Source: Leptodactylus fallax (Eukaryota > Chordata > Amphibia > Anura > Leptodactylidae). Taken from it: DNA of 64,000 bases. A model generated the notes under the pieces. The model saw only the letters and a program-made list of their open reading frames with translations. It did not search any database and had not been told where the DNA came from. The translations under genes were made by a program, and so were the position numbers. Positions 13,391 through 25,941 of the stretch are shown piece after piece (within the stretch, counting starts at the first letter, position 1; the number at the start of each line of letters is the position of its first letter). The stretch spans positions 1,026,001-1,090,000 of the forward strand of contig CAMRHE010000507.1 of NCBI GenBank assembly GCA_947044405.1. Direction: 5' to 3'.

Positions 13391-13764
13391 TGATAAGCTT
13401 TGAGAGTGATGATGTCAGGTCAGTGGAACACCTGGACTGCTATATGCTGACTGTACATGTCTAATTTTGTCTTCTGGAGGGTAATTTTACACATCCCTAT
13501 TTTATCAATGTAAACGTTGGCAAGTATCCCTCACTTGTTATGTGATGTACTTCTATTTCACATAACTATAGTTGGGAGAATCAGAATTTTTGGGGCAAGT
13601 ATTGGTCTGCAGCATTGTACTTCTGTGCAAGTGTAAAACCTTTCAGCATCTTCCTGAATTTCCTAAAGTGGTGCACCAGTTACTGGAACAGATGCTCACA
13701 TTCATGGCAGCACTCCGTTTTCCCAGAAATACCCTTGTGCTGATGCTCATCATTCCATTAATGT

Positions 13765-13791
13765 GATTAAAGGTTTAGCAGAGATAAAAAA
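13765..13791 (+). promoter_or_regulatory. Candidate RBP3 core promoter: CRX/OTX site and A/T-rich TATA-like box
   Basis: GATTAA at 13765-13770 is the core bound by CRX/OTX2 homeodomain factors in photoreceptor promoters. It lies 128 bp before the RBP3 ATG. GATAAAAAA at 13783-13791 could act as a TATA-like element, placing a transcription start near 13815 and giving a 5' UTR of about 85 bases. The motif match is seen directly; its use is inferred from what is known of IRBP regulation in other vertebrates. Confidence 0.4.
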
Positions 13792-13898
13792 GAATTTGCT
13801 GTTCCTTGCCCTGGTCTAATTCTTCATTCCCAGTCCTCGAAGCAGAGCCTGAACACAGTGCTGGAGACAAGAACATTGGGACTGAAGCCCTGGCCAAG

Positions 13899-16800
13899 AT
13901 GTCTCCGTGCTGTCAGAGACTGATATTTCTAATATTATTTTGCAATGCCTGGTGTAATCCGGTGTTTCAGCCTTCTCTTGTGCTGGATATGGCCAAAGTC
14001 CTGCTGGATAATTATTGCTTTCCAGAGAACCTGGTAGGGATGCAAGAAACCATTGAGCAAGCCATAAAAAGCGGGGAGATTCTACATGTGACGGATCCCT
14101 ATACTTTGGCCAATGTCTTGACAGCTGGGGTACAGGGTTCACTGAATGACCCTCGACTTATCGTCTCTTATGAGCCAGCTGACACGGTGGTGAAGCCAAA
14201 AGAAGAGGCCATCCCAACTCCTGAGCAGCTGCAGTTCCTGGTCGACCAGTCCATTAGATATGAAGTCCTTCCGGGAAACATTGGTTATCTTCGTGTGGAC
14301 TGCATAATAGGTCAAGATGTGGTACAAAAAATCGGTCCTTTTCTTGTCAAAAACATCTGGGAGAAACTGATGCCAAGTTCTGCTCTCATCCTTGACTTCA
14401 GGTACAGCACTCAGGGTAAGGTCTCTGGAATTCCCTTTGTTGTTTCCTACTTATGTGAAGCTGAACCTGTTGTCCACATTGATACCATTTACAACCGTCC
14501 CTCCAATACCACCACCGAGCTGCGGACACTGCCTGCACTGATAGGCGAGAGGTACAGCAAAGATAAAGATGTGTTAGTGCTCACAAGCAGATTCACCCAA
14601 GGAGTTGCAGAAGATGCTGCATACATTCTTAAGCATATGAACAGGGCTGTTCTTGTTGGGGAAAAAACTGCAGGTGGCTCTTTGGACATACAGAAGATTA
14701 AGATTGGCCAGTCCGACTACTATATCACTGTTCCTGTATCCAGGTCTATCAGTCCTCTGACCGGGCAGAGTTGGGAAGTCACTGGTGTCTTCCCTTGTGT
14801 GGTTCTCAATGCAGAACATGCTTTGACTAAAGCGATTGACATTCTATCGGTACGTTCTAAAATTCCAAAAGTACTAAGTCAACTCAGTGAGATCTTGGGC
14901 AAGCTCTATGCTTTCTCGGACCGGATACCAACCTTACTAAAGCACCTTTCAAGTATGGACTATGCATCAGTCATTTCTGAAGAAGATCTCGCTGCTAAGT
15001 TGAATTATGAGCTTCAGTCAGTTACAGAAGACCCAAGACTACAAGTTAGAGGAAAATCAGACACACCAGCAATTCCTGAAGTGTATCCTTCTGCAGAACA
15101 TTTACCAGATGATGAGAATGCTCTTCAAGCTTTGGTCAACACTGTCTTCAAAGTGAACATCCTTCCTGGAAACATTGGCTACCTTCGCTTTGATGAGTTT
15201 GCTGATGTCTCCATTCTTACAAAGTTAGGAGCTTACATTGTCAACAAAGTTTGGGACCAAATCACCACAACAGAAAATCTGATTATAGACTTAAGGTACA
15301 ACTCTGGTGGCCCATCTTCAGCTGTTCCTTTGCTTTTGTCCTACTTTCAAGAGCCAGAGTCTAGAATCCGTCTCTTCACTACATATGACCGAATCGCCAA
15401 TTCTACCAAAGAGTTCTACAGTCTTCCTGAACTTGTAGGAAAACCCTATGGATCCAAGAGAGGGGCTTATGTGTTGACTAGTCACAAAACAGCCACCGCA
15501 GCAGAGGAATTTGCTTACCTAATGCAGTCATTAAGCAGGGCAACTATCATTGGTGAAATTACATCTGGAAGTCTTATGCATTCTCGTTCATTCAATCTGG
15601 AAGAAACCCATCTCACTGTTACCGTACCAATAATCAATTTTATAGATAACAATGGTGAATGTTGGCTCGGTGGAGGTGTCGTTCCCGATGCCATTGTGCT
15701 AACAGACGAAGCTTTGGACAAAGCTAAAGAAATCATTGCATTTCACCCAGAAGTGTTTGCATTGGTAGAAGGCACCGGACAACTTTTAGAAGTCCATTAT
15801 GCCATTCCAGAGGTGGCTTTCAAAGTCAGCCAGGCCCTTCAGCACAAGTGTTCTGAGGGTAGATACCGCTCTGTGGTGGATCTCGAATCCTTAGCATCTC
15901 AGCTAACATCAGACATTCAGGAAATCTCAGGAGATCATAGACTTCATGTCTTTTATAGTGATATCGAACCAGAAGTCTTGGAAGAAAAGCCACCCAAGAT
16001 CCCCTCTCCTGAAGAACTCAGCTACATCATAGATGCATTGTTCAAGATAGAAGTCTTACCAGGAAACATAGGTTATCTGAGGTTTGACATGATGGCTGAC
16101 GCAGATATTATTAAAGCCATTGGCCCTCAACTAGTTAGTCTGGTTTGGAATAAACTCGTCGACACGAGCTCCCTAATTATTGACATGAGGTTCAACACTG
16201 GTGGTTACTCCACTGCTATCCCCATTTTCTGTACCTATTTCTTTGACCCAGAGCCCCTTCAACACCTTTACACAATATATGACCGTAGTACATCAACTGG
16301 CACAGAAATTTGGACACTGCCAGTGGTGGCTGGCCAAAGATATGGATCTACTAAAGACATTTATGTCCTCACAAGCCACATGACCGGATCTGCTGCTGAA
16401 GCTTTTACCAGATCAATGAAGGATCTGAACAGAGCAACCATCATTGGGGAACCCACCAGTGGGGTGTCCCTCTCTGTTGGTATGTACAAAGTAGGGGAAA
16501 GTCACCTTTACGTATCAATTCCAAATCAGGTAGTGATCAGCGCAGTGACTGGTAAGGTGTGGAGTGTATCTGGAGTTGAGCCCCATGTGATCGTTCAGGC
16601 TAATGAAGCTATGAACTGTGCCCACCGTATTATCAACCTACGTTCCAAGATACCCTCAGTCATCCAGACTGCAGGCAAATTGGTGGCAGATAACTACGCA
16701 TTTGCAGAAACGGGGGCAGAGGTGGCTTCCAAACTACTCTCACTGGTGGACAAAACCGACTACAAAATGATAAAATCTGAAGTGGATTTAGCTGAGAAAC

Positions 16801-16901
16801 TAGACTATGATCTTCAGACGCTCTCAGGAGATGTCCATCTGAAGGTTGTCTACATACCAGAGAACTCCAAGGATCGCATCCCAGGTGTTGTGCCGATGCA
16901 G
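13899..16901 (+). CDS. rbp3: RBP3 coding exon 1: modules 1-3 and start of module 4
   Basis: RBP3 (IRBP) is the secreted glycolipoprotein of the interphotoreceptor matrix that carries retinoids between photoreceptors and retinal pigment epithelium. This exon encodes 1,001 residues. I chose the ATG at 13899 (A at -3, followed by [19 protein letters not shown], a signal peptide with a hydrophobic core at about residues 8-16); the open frame reaches 13806 only through a non-ATG codon. Modules of about 300 residues start near residues 20, 323, 621 and 919. Modules 1-3 each contain a PGNIGYLR motif and an LI(I/L)D(F/L/M)R strand of the ClpP/crotonase-like fold shared with tail-specific proteases. 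The exon ends ATGCAG/GTAATA at phase 0. A single giant first exon is the known vertebrate RBP3 structure. Confidence 0.97.
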
Positions 16902-19284
16902 GTAATATATACTACTGTATTGTCTCTTCTATCATCCACCAGTCTTATCACCAGCTTCCCCACAGGTCACGCCGCATCATTGGGTGACACTTTGTGGTCA
17001 GTTTATTGGTGAGGGTCCCTTCTAGAAAGTATGGATTGTCCTGTATATCATAAAAGTCCACATACCTGAAGAAATCCCTAGACATTTAATTTGTGAAAAA
17101 AATAATGCCCTTGTTTTGTAGAAATGGAGCATAAGATGATGAAACTGAGGCCTTCACTTTACAATAGACAACTCAACACAAATATTTGTTTTTTTTATAG
17201 GCAATGTCTTATCACAGACCACCCCTTTAATATGGGAGGGGCCACAGTGATCATTTGATTGCTGTGGATCAGGCTATGACAAACAGTTATCATTGGGAAA
17301 TTACCAGCAACATTTCCTTTTTTTGCCAGCAGTTGATGCTATAGAGGAAATGTAGGGTCCTTATGTGCCCCCCTATATGACCCTGGAGTATATTCACACC
17401 CACAGGGAATTCTTCACAGGTTTTTGGCATCTAATTGCAAAGCCGAAATGGACCCATCAGTACAGGTCCTCTTCTCTTCAAGGAGCACATGTATCCTACG
17501 CATTACCCTTGGTATAAATCATATTCTTGACAAAGTAAAACAAGGGTGGTTCCCATCTCAGTCTTATCTCTGCTCCCATCGGGTTGTCATGAGTTACAGA
17601 GACAGACAAACGCTCTTTCCGTAACTCCCATAGAGGTAGGTAGTAGTATTGCAAAAAGCGTAGCCAGGGGTGGACTAAGAAAAGTTATGTCTTCGGGCCC
17701 CATAATCAAAATTTGTAAGCTATATCTTCTTTACATGCAATGCCCCTGTTTACAGGAACTGCCCCCTATTTGAAAGTTACAAAAACTGGACAAAAAGTGC
17801 AGCATGTTGTGTTATCTGGTAAAGTGCAGTATAACAGTATGATGCTCCCCTATAATGCTCCCACACAATATAATACCCATTTAGTGGCCCTAGACAGAGT
17901 AATGCCCCTATAGTGTATAATGCCCTGTTAGTACCCCTATACCACAGTATAATCTCCTTTTGGTGGTTCCCACACAGTATAATACCCTCCTTACAGTGAC
18001 AATAGGCCGCTACCTATTGGATTACTCCCACAGGTAAGGGCTTCGACTTGCCAATTTTTTTAGCTTTAGGCTGCCATTACATATTATGTTCAGCATCTGG
18101 GTGTAATGTGCGACACTACCTGGAGTGAAAGAGGAGGCAGCCTGAGGAGGGGTATAATATCAATGAATGATCATTACCAATTGGAATAACTGGTCAGCAT
18201 GCAACCAACTTGTGGCCCCATCTCTGGGGGCCACTCAGCATTGTAGATTTGGTCTATGGTTCTGGTCACCAGACACATCATCAGCCAGTGCTCCATAGTA
18301 AGAGACAACTTCACTGCCTGCAACTGCCCCATCAATAATGGTTATTATTGCCTATTCATCAGCTTTGATGTTGGTAAAATAGGGTTGTTTAACCTGACCC
18401 CAGGATCGCCCTGGGGCGACCTGGGCCTTGTCAATAAGACAACCTGTTTTGGGTTGGGATTTCATAATCGTAAGACAATCTCCCTTTCAACAGCTGGGAC
18501 ATGCCCATATTTGCCAGGACCATTCTTGAAAATTTGGGACTGTTTCAGCAAATTTGGAACAGTTGGTAAGTTGGTGTCTAGATTATTGCAATGGGATACA
18601 GTTCATTAGATGGTCCGTGTGTCCCCTAAAATACAGGATACAGCAAAGTGCTCTCCTGGGCTCTCTGCAAGCTCCAAAAATACAAAAAATTCCTGCAACA
18701 GCTGTGAGCAGAGATAACTTTGATCATGGCTGTTTATCCCCTTAGATACTGGAGTCAATAGCAACAACAGCATCAAATTTATTTATTTACCAAATTTATT
18801 ATCTGTCTTAACTTTTGTGCCTCACCTGACAAGGAGGTGTGGCTTATCGGAAATGGGCATGGCTTAGAAGGGAAAGGGGCATGGCTTAGAAGGGAAAGGG
18901 GTATGGCTTAAAAGTGAGCTAATGAATAGGGGGCATAAATAGTGTCTAAAGCTGCACCAATTTTAGTAAATCTGCCCCTTTATGTACCCCAAAATGATAC
19001 CAGAAAAAAATACAACTGGTCCGACAAGAATAAAGCCCTCAAATTGGCTATGCTGATAAGAAAATAGTTATAGCTTTCAGAAACCGGGGATGACGGTAAA
19101 AATGTAAAGTTGCCACATTCTGAGGGCCAATAAAGGCCTCATCCCTAAGGGGCTATATGATAAAATTAGTCAGCACAGAATCCTTCTCGGCCTTCTAGTA
19201 GTCTGGTAGTCGGTGACTCCTGTTTATAGGATTGTTCTGACACTCTAAGTCTTTGGCGTCCCTCATGTTATCTGTTCCTTTCAG
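16902..19284 (+). other. RBP3 intron 1
   Basis: A GT...AG intron of 2,383 bp (GTAATA donor, TGTTCCTTTCAG acceptor). The exon 1 frame reads on to a stop at 17010-17012, which would truncate module 4 if the intron were retained. About 17840-18000 holds degenerate units with CACAGTATAATNCCC, related to the large minisatellite at the left edge. About 18830-18930 has three short repeats around GGCATGGCTTAGAAGGGAAA. The rest shows no gene or RNA that I recognise. Confidence 0.85.
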
Positions 19285-19475
19285 ATACCGTCTCCTGAGA
19301 TGTTCGAGGATCTCATAAAATTCTCCTTTCACACTGACGTGTTTGAAAAGAACATTGGATATATGAGATTTGATATGTTCGCTGACTGCGAGCTTCTTAA
19401 CCAAGTTTCCGATCTTTTAGTTGAGCATGTGTGGAAGAAAGTTGCCGGTACAGATGCCTTAATCATTGACATGAG
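19285..19475 (+). CDS. rbp3: RBP3 coding exon 2 (module 4, continued)
   Basis: 191 bp that begin at phase 0 after TTTCAG and end ATGAG/GTAAGT at phase 2. It encodes [13 protein letters not shown], then [13 protein letters not shown], the module 4 version of the GNIGYLRFD motif, and ends in ALIIDMR, the same strand that ends in IIDLR and IIDMR in modules 2 and 3. The clear alignment to internal repeats of exon 1 and the matching phases confirm it as the next exon. Confidence 0.96.
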
Positions 19476-19499
19476 GTAAGTTACAATTCACCCAGAATT

Positions 19500-19560
19500 T
19501 CTGACCTGTAGTAGTAGTAGTAGTAGTAGTAGTAATAGTAATAGTAGTAGTAGTAGTAGT
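19500..19560 (+). repeat. (TAG)n microsatellite
   Basis: A TAG trinucleotide run of about 50 bp, with two TAATAG interruptions, starting just inside RBP3 intron 2 about 30 bp after the exon 2 donor. Confidence 0.9.
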
Positions 19561-19604
19561 AGGACCTGTCCTGGAGTTCATGTGACTCATCTGGGGCAGA
19601 GCTG

Positions 19605-22115
19605 TAAATAGACTGTGTAAATACTCATAAATAGTACCACTATACTATATACATAAATAGTACCACTATACTGAACTCATAAATAGTACCATTATACTGT
19701 ACCCATAAATAGTACCACTATACTGTACTCATAAATAGTACCACTATACTATATACATAAATAGTACCACTACACTGTACTCATAAATAGTACCACTATA
19801 CTGTACTCATAAATAGTACCATTATACTATACTCATAAATAGTGCCACTATACTATATACAAAAATAGTACCACTATATTGTAATCATAAATAGTGTCAC
19901 TATACTTTATACATAAATAGTACCACTATACTGTACTCATAAATAGTGCCACTATACTATATACATAAATAGTACCACTATACTGTACTCATAAATAGTA
20001 CCATTATACTGTACCCATAAATAGCGCCACTATCTTATATACATAAATAGTACCACTATACTGTACTCATAAATAATACCATTATACTATATACATAAAT
20101 AGTACCACTACACTGTACTCATAAATAGTACCATTATACTGTACTCATAAATAGTGCCACTATACTGTACTCATAAATAGTACCATTATACTGTACTCAC
20201 AAATAGCGCCACTATACTATATACATAAATAGTACCACTATACTGTACTCATAAATAGTACCATTATACTGTACCCATAAATAGCGTCACCATCTTATAT
20301 ACATAAATAGTACCACTATACTGTACTCATAAATAGTACCGTTATACTATATACATAACTAGTACCATTATACTGTACTCATAAATAATGCCACTATACT
20401 ACATACATAAATAGTACTACTATATTGTACTCATAGATAGCACCATTATACTATATACATAAATAGTACCACTACACTGTACTCATAAATAGTACCATTA
20501 TACTGTACTCATAAATAGTGCCACTATACTGTACTCATAAATAGTACCATTATACTGTACTCACAAATAGCGCCACTATACTATATACATAAATAGTACC
20601 ACTATACTGTACTCATAAATAGTACCATTATACTGTACCCATAAATAGCGCCACCATCTTATATACATAAATAGTACCACTATACTGTACTCATAAATAG
20701 TACCATTATACTATATACATAAATAGTACCACTATACTGTACTCAGAAATAGTACCGTTATACTATATACATAAATAGTACCATTATACTGTACTCATAA
20801 ATAATGCCACTATACTACATACATAAATAGTACTACTATACTGTACTCATAGATAGTACCATTATACTATATACATAAATAGTACCACTATACTATACTA
20901 ATAAATAGTACCATCATACTATATACATAAATAGTACCACTATACTGCACTCAAAATAGTACAGCTATACTATACTCATACTGTATATAATACCACAATA
21001 ATGTACATAAGAATAATACCAATATACTGTCTTTATACTGCATTTAGTACCACTATATTGCAGTCATAAATGTGACTCATATAATGCGACTATACTGTAC
21101 AGTACGCATACTGTATATATTACCACTATACTATATTCAGAAATAGTACCATTGTGCTGAAAATATGAATACTATCACTATTCTGTACTCATAAATAGTA
21201 CCACTATACTATATTCATAAATAAAGCCACTATAATCTACCCAGAAATATTTTCACTATACTGTGCTCACAAATAAAACCACTAATATATAGTGTTACTG
21301 TACATAAATAATACCTCTAAATTGTACTCATAACCACCACACCTTATTCATCATTAGTATCATTAAACTATACCATACAGTTTATATGATAAATAGAACC
21401 ATTATTCTGTAATTATAAATAGTACCACTATACTATACTCATAAATAGTACCACTACACTGTGCTCATAAATAGTGCCACTATACTGTACTCATAAATAG
21501 TACCACTATACTGTGCTCATAAATAGTACCACTATACTGTACTCATAAATAGTACCACTATACTGTACTCATAAATAGTACCACTACACTTTGCTCATAA
21601 ATAGTAACACTATACTGTACTCATAAATAGTAACACTATACTGTACTCATAAATAGTACCACTACACTGTGCTCATAAATAGTAACACTATACTGTACTC
21701 ATAAATAGTACCACTACACTGTGCTCATAAATAGTAACACTATACTGTACTCATAAATAGTACCACTATACTGTGCTCATAAATAGTACCACTATACTGT
21801 ACTCATAAATAGTACCACTATACTGTACTCATAAATAGTACTACTACACTGTGCTCATAAATAGTAACACTATACTGTACTCATAAATAGTAACACTATA
21901 CTGTACTCATAAATAGTACCACTACACTGTGCTCATAAATAGTAACACTATACTGTACTCATAAATAGTACCACTACACTGTGCTCACTCATAAATAGTA
22001 ACACTATACTGTGGTCATAAATAGTACCACTACACTGTGCTCACTCATAAATAGTAACACTATCCTGAACTTCTAAATAGTACCACTATATTGTACTTAT
22101 ATAAATAGTACTACT
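19605..22115 (+). repeat. 26-bp minisatellite in RBP3 intron 2
   Basis: About 2.5 kb of units near 26 bp with the core CATAAATAGTACCACTATACTG. Variants include GTGCCACTA, GTACCATTA, and TATATACATAAATAG in place of GTACTCATAAATAG. From 20930 to 21410 the units are degenerate; after 21410 a more homogeneous block with CACTGTGCTCATAAATAG dominates. A longer period is visible between about 20030 and 20700, where a run of several variants recurs in the same order. It has no coding potential. Confidence 0.93.
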
Positions 22116-23951
22116 ATATTGAAACCTATATGGATGCTATTATGGCTGCATACAACACTAGATCATTGTAGGCTGCTGCTTCTGCCACTGCTGTTTTTGT
22201 ACAGCATAAATATGAGATTTGTTGAAATTTCATCCATTTTGCTGCTACTTAGAATAAAAATAATGTGCAGACATTTCATCCTGAGAAGTTTTTCAGGAAA
22301 TCAAATCCCGCTGGTTGTCCTCAGATTCATTCATTGTGGTCTATGTGTCACCATTGTCACCGACTGTGGGGTGTAGAATCAAGGGGGCAGCAGAGAAGTC
22401 GAGTTATTCATCCCATATGTACCTTAGTAGGGTCCCTGCCTGCTATATCCTAGTCTATTAATCCCAAGTACCACTATATACAGTATATATCAATACCAGA
22501 ATACCGCCATACCATGCCAAGTGATCCTTCCATACAGTGCTCACACAGTTCTGAGGGAAGATGAGTATCAGTGTTTATTATTATACCACACCTCCCCTGA
22601 GCCTCCGCTTATTATGATCTATGGGTCTGAGGGGGCTCTGGAGTATACTAGCGATTTGTGGGTGGTGATCCCAAAAACTATCAGACTTCAAACTATCAGG
22701 CCAAACCCAAATTTTTGGAAAATTCTTAATGAACCTAACGTATTACTAAGCGGTTCAGTCAACTACTGCCAACTAGATGCCAGACAATGCTGGTGTATAC
22801 CGCTACATACACTCAGGAGGGCAGTGGTTAAATGGTCTAGGCCAGTCAAGGGGCTTATAGCTGGCATCCCTGGTGGTCTCGGGCATTCAAGTGACTCAAA
22901 GATTTGCAACTTTTTTATGGCGTAGTGCCGCAACCCAGATGGAGGAGACCAGAGGATGGGAGTAGTAGTGACAGATGATGTGCCACCTGCTAGGTCGAGC
23001 ACACTCAACCAAGCACTCCAGCCCTGCTCCTGGGCTGGACACCATCGAGGGGGGTCCTGCAGCACTACCTGATGGTGATAGTAGTATTTTCCCCCCGGGG
23101 TGCTTCCAGTTGGAGAGGGGACCTCTCTACTCTGAGCTGGTGTGATGGTGTTCGGAAGGGCCCTGGTGGTTATGTAGGCATGACTCAGGAAGTCAGTGCT
23201 TGCAGTTGAACATGGAACAGTTTTATTCAGTAACCGGAACAGGTACCAACAGCAGCTTCCAGAATGGGGGTAGTAGTAGTGTGACAATGTCCAATCCCCC
23301 AGCCTTGGTTATAGGAGGTTGCCCGGGGATGTTACAGGCTCTATGGCAAAGTTCTCCAACTACTCCTCCTCTCGTGCCACTCCCAGATGAAGATACTGGG
23401 GATAGTGGTATTACAGGGACCCAGTTACCTTCAGCGTAGGCCCGAATAGGTTCCTCCTGTCAGAGTCCTCTCCTGCTCCTCTAGATTATAATTCTCCCTT
23501 TCTCAGATCTGTCTCTAGATAAACCTGGGGCAAGTAATAATCCTCCTAGAGGTTGTGTAGGCGACCGTTGAGATCCAGGCCAGATGCTGGCTGCAGGGAT
23601 GCTCTGCACACTGTCATTGCACTGAACCGAACTCTAGACTGAGGCTCAACAGACACCCACAAGACCTAGGTCTCCAACAACCCCGCCCAGTGGTCTGTGA
23701 TTGGCCAGGGCTGAACCAAGGGAAAGGGTTTGAAACACTGGGGGGAAACAATAGGAAAGCTGCAAACAGTGTATATACAGTGACATAGAACATAAAACAT
23801 AGAGGACGGGACATACCAACACAACCCAGAGGCACAAAAGACAAATACTTAAAGCAGTAGCACTCTGGGATGCTGCAGTAGGATGATGATAAATTTCCCC
23901 CGCAGTTTTACGTTATGAAGCACAATATTGCCCTCGTGTAACATAGTCCTA
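22116..23951. other. Unresolved part of RBP3 intron 2
   Basis: About 1.8 kb without tandem structure. Several frames of 60-170 codons are open on both strands, but none has a recognisable domain, splice context or codon bias that I trust. Stretches such as 22900-23450 are GC-rich and could be a decayed interspersed element, but I cannot identify a family. Confidence 0.5.
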
Positions 23952-24927
23952 CAGTTGAAACCAGAAGTTTCCATACACTATATAAAAAGACACATATGGA
24001 TGTTTTTCTCACCATTACATCAGATTAAATCTTTCCCGTTTTAGGTCAATTAGGATTACCAAAATTATTTATATTTGCCAAATGCCAGAATAATGAGAGA
24101 GAGAGAATTTTTAAGGCATTTTGTTACTTTCTGCAAAGTCAAGTTTCCATCCATTTCATTAGTATTTGGTCCCCTTGCCCTTACACTGTATGACTTGGGT
24201 CACACGTTTTGGATCTCCTTCCAGAAGCTTCTCACAATAGTTGGTAGGAATTTGGGCCCATTCCTCCTGACAGAACTGGTGTCACTGAGCCATGTTTGTA
24301 GGCCGCCTTGCTCACACCTGCCTTTTCAATAGGATTGAGATCAGGGCTTTGTGATGGCCGCTTCAAAACACCGACTTTGTTACCATTAAGCCACTTTGTA
24401 ACCAGTTCGGCAGTATGCTTCAGGTCATTGTCCATTTGGAAGACCAATTTGCACCCAAGCTTTAACTTCCTGGCCAATGTCTTGAGATGTTGCTTCAGTA
24501 TTGCCACATAATGTTCTTTCCTCATGATGCCATCTATTTTGTGAAGTGCACCAGTCCCTCCTGCAGGAAAACAACCCCACAACATGAAGCTTACAAGCTT
24601 CTCCCTTTTTCCTCCAAATGTAATAATGGTCATTATGGCCAAGTCTGAGAACACCATCTCAAGGAGATCCAAAATGTTTGACCCAAGTCATACAGTTTAA
24701 GGGCAATGGTACCAAATACTAATGAAATGTATGGAAACTGCAAAGTAATAAAAATGTCTTAAAAAATTCTCTCTCTCATTATTCTGGCATTTAGCAAATA
24801 TAAATAATTTTGGTAATCCTAATTGACCTAAAACGGGAAAGGTTTATTCTGATTTCATGTCAGATAGTGAGAAAAACCTGAAAATGTGTCTTTTTATATA
24901 GTGTATAGAAACTTCTGGTTTCAACTG
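23952..24927 (-). mobile_element. Internally deleted Tc1/mariner element (Sleeping Beauty-like)
   Basis: A 976-bp element flanked by TA duplications (23950-23951 and 24928-24929). It begins CAGTTGAAACCAGAAGTTTC and ends with the inverse. The inverted repeats extend well over 200 bp, with recurring internal GACTTGGGTCA-type segments, like the long IR/DR ends of Sleeping Beauty-type elements. A transposase remnant lies on the - strand at about 24670-24240. It retains QMDND (second catalytic Asp) and SPDLNPIE (third catalytic residue, Glu). The N-terminal DNA-binding half is missing. Full-length relatives are about 1.6 kb, so roughly 600 bp was lost. It is non-autonomous. Confidence 0.92.
24240..24672 (-). 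pseudogene. Tc1-type transposase remnant, catalytic half only
   Basis: A - strand frame reading from FSDLA through MLWGCFPAGGTG, FQMDND and SPDLNPIE. These match the order of Tc1 transposase catalytic-domain motifs. The paired-like DNA-binding domain and nuclear localisation region are absent. After SPDLNPIEKAG the frame diverges from the usual ENLW continuation. It cannot encode a working transposase. Confidence 0.85.
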
Positions 24928-24957
24928 TAAATATAACAACCTTTCACTTTCTTTCAG

Positions 24958-25100
24958 ATTTAACATCGGAGGTCCCACCAACTCCATCCCAGCCCTCTGC
25001 TCCTATTTCTTTGATGTGGGGACCCCCATCCTGTTAGATAAGGTCTACAGCCGGACTGCAAACGCCATTACTGATGTGTGGACTCTGTCTGAGATTGCAG
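24958..25100 (+). CDS. rbp3: RBP3 coding exon 3 (module 4, continued)
   Basis: 143 bp between CTTTCTTTCAG and GTAAGG. The first base completes the split Arg codon from exon 2 (AG/A). The product is FNIGGPTNSIPALCSYFFD followed by a segment ending WTLSEIAG; this aligns with [19 protein letters not shown] and WTLPVVAGQ in module 3. It ends at phase 1. The Tc1 element in intron 2 stops only 30 bp before this exon, so its acceptor region lies right next to transposon DNA. Confidence 0.96.
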
Positions 25101-25559
25101 GTAAGGAGGAGAGACTAGATACAACAACATAGCGCCCCCTGCAGTACTTTCTGTCGGTTCACCTGTGCCATATAGATACTTAAATAACAGCGCCACACAT
25201 TGACCAAATACCGTAGCACTTCATACAGTAACCTAGATGACAATGCTATACATTATCACCAGGGCCGTTTTAACACATTGGTGGGCCCAGTGCAAAGGTT
25301 TCATAAATGGGCCCCCCCCCCAATCACCACCACTTAAACATACCTAACCCACCCAAAGTAAAATGGCCCCCGCATAGTATAATTCTTTCTTACTGGGCCC
25401 ATACAAGATAAGTGGCCACTTATAAATAGTAGCCCCCCCTTATAAATAATATGTCCTGTTCACAGCTAACTGCACCTTTATCAATAATAATTATAAGGCG
25501 GTCATTATTTATATGTAGGTACTATTATTTAAATGGGGGGGCTAAGATTCCTTGAATGA

Positions 25560-25760
25560 AGAAGTATGAAGAAATTAGAGGGGGACATTAAACTGGGGCA
25601 GCTGGAGGTGGATATTAAACCATGGGGTTTTAATGTCCCCCCTTCAGCTGCCCCCACTTTAATATCCCCCCTCCATCTGCTCCCCTAATTTAATGTTCCT
25701 CTTCATCTCCCCCCAGTTTAATGTCCCCCATTCATCTGCCTCCAGTTTAACATAATAAAA
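25560..25760. repeat. Foldback repeat with TTTAATGTCCCCC arms, copy 1
   Basis: The left part reads GGGGGACATTAAACTGGGG and CAGCTGGAGG. The right part carries the inverse, TTTAATGTCCCCCC with CAGCTGCCCCC, repeated several times. The two halves can fold on each other. A second, longer copy with the same arrangement lies at about 31395-31770. Confidence 0.7.
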
Positions 25761-25941
25761 CATTACACGCATAAAAAAACGGTTTACCTGGGAAACCCGC
25801 GGACCCCATAGACTATAATGGGGTCCGTGTGGTTTCCGCTTGGTTTCCGCACGAAGCAAGCGGAGAGGAAAGTGCTGCAAGCAGACTCCCTGAATGGAAA
25901 CCTGAACACTGATGTGAACCGGGCCTTAGTTGTTGCTAGGG

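Noticed and set aside
13806..13898. Possible extra N-terminal 31 residues of RBP3
   Set aside because: The first codon is TTG, not ATG. The ATG at 13899 has a good context and directly opens a signal peptide.
16902..17012. Read-through C-terminal tail after RBP3 exon 1
   Set aside because: It follows a perfect GTAATA donor and is unrelated to RBP3 modules; the true continuation is exon 2.
22521..23287. Open frames of 134 and 174 codons in RBP3 intron 2
   Set aside because: They overlap on opposite strands in GC-rich sequence with no recognisable domain and lie inside an intron.
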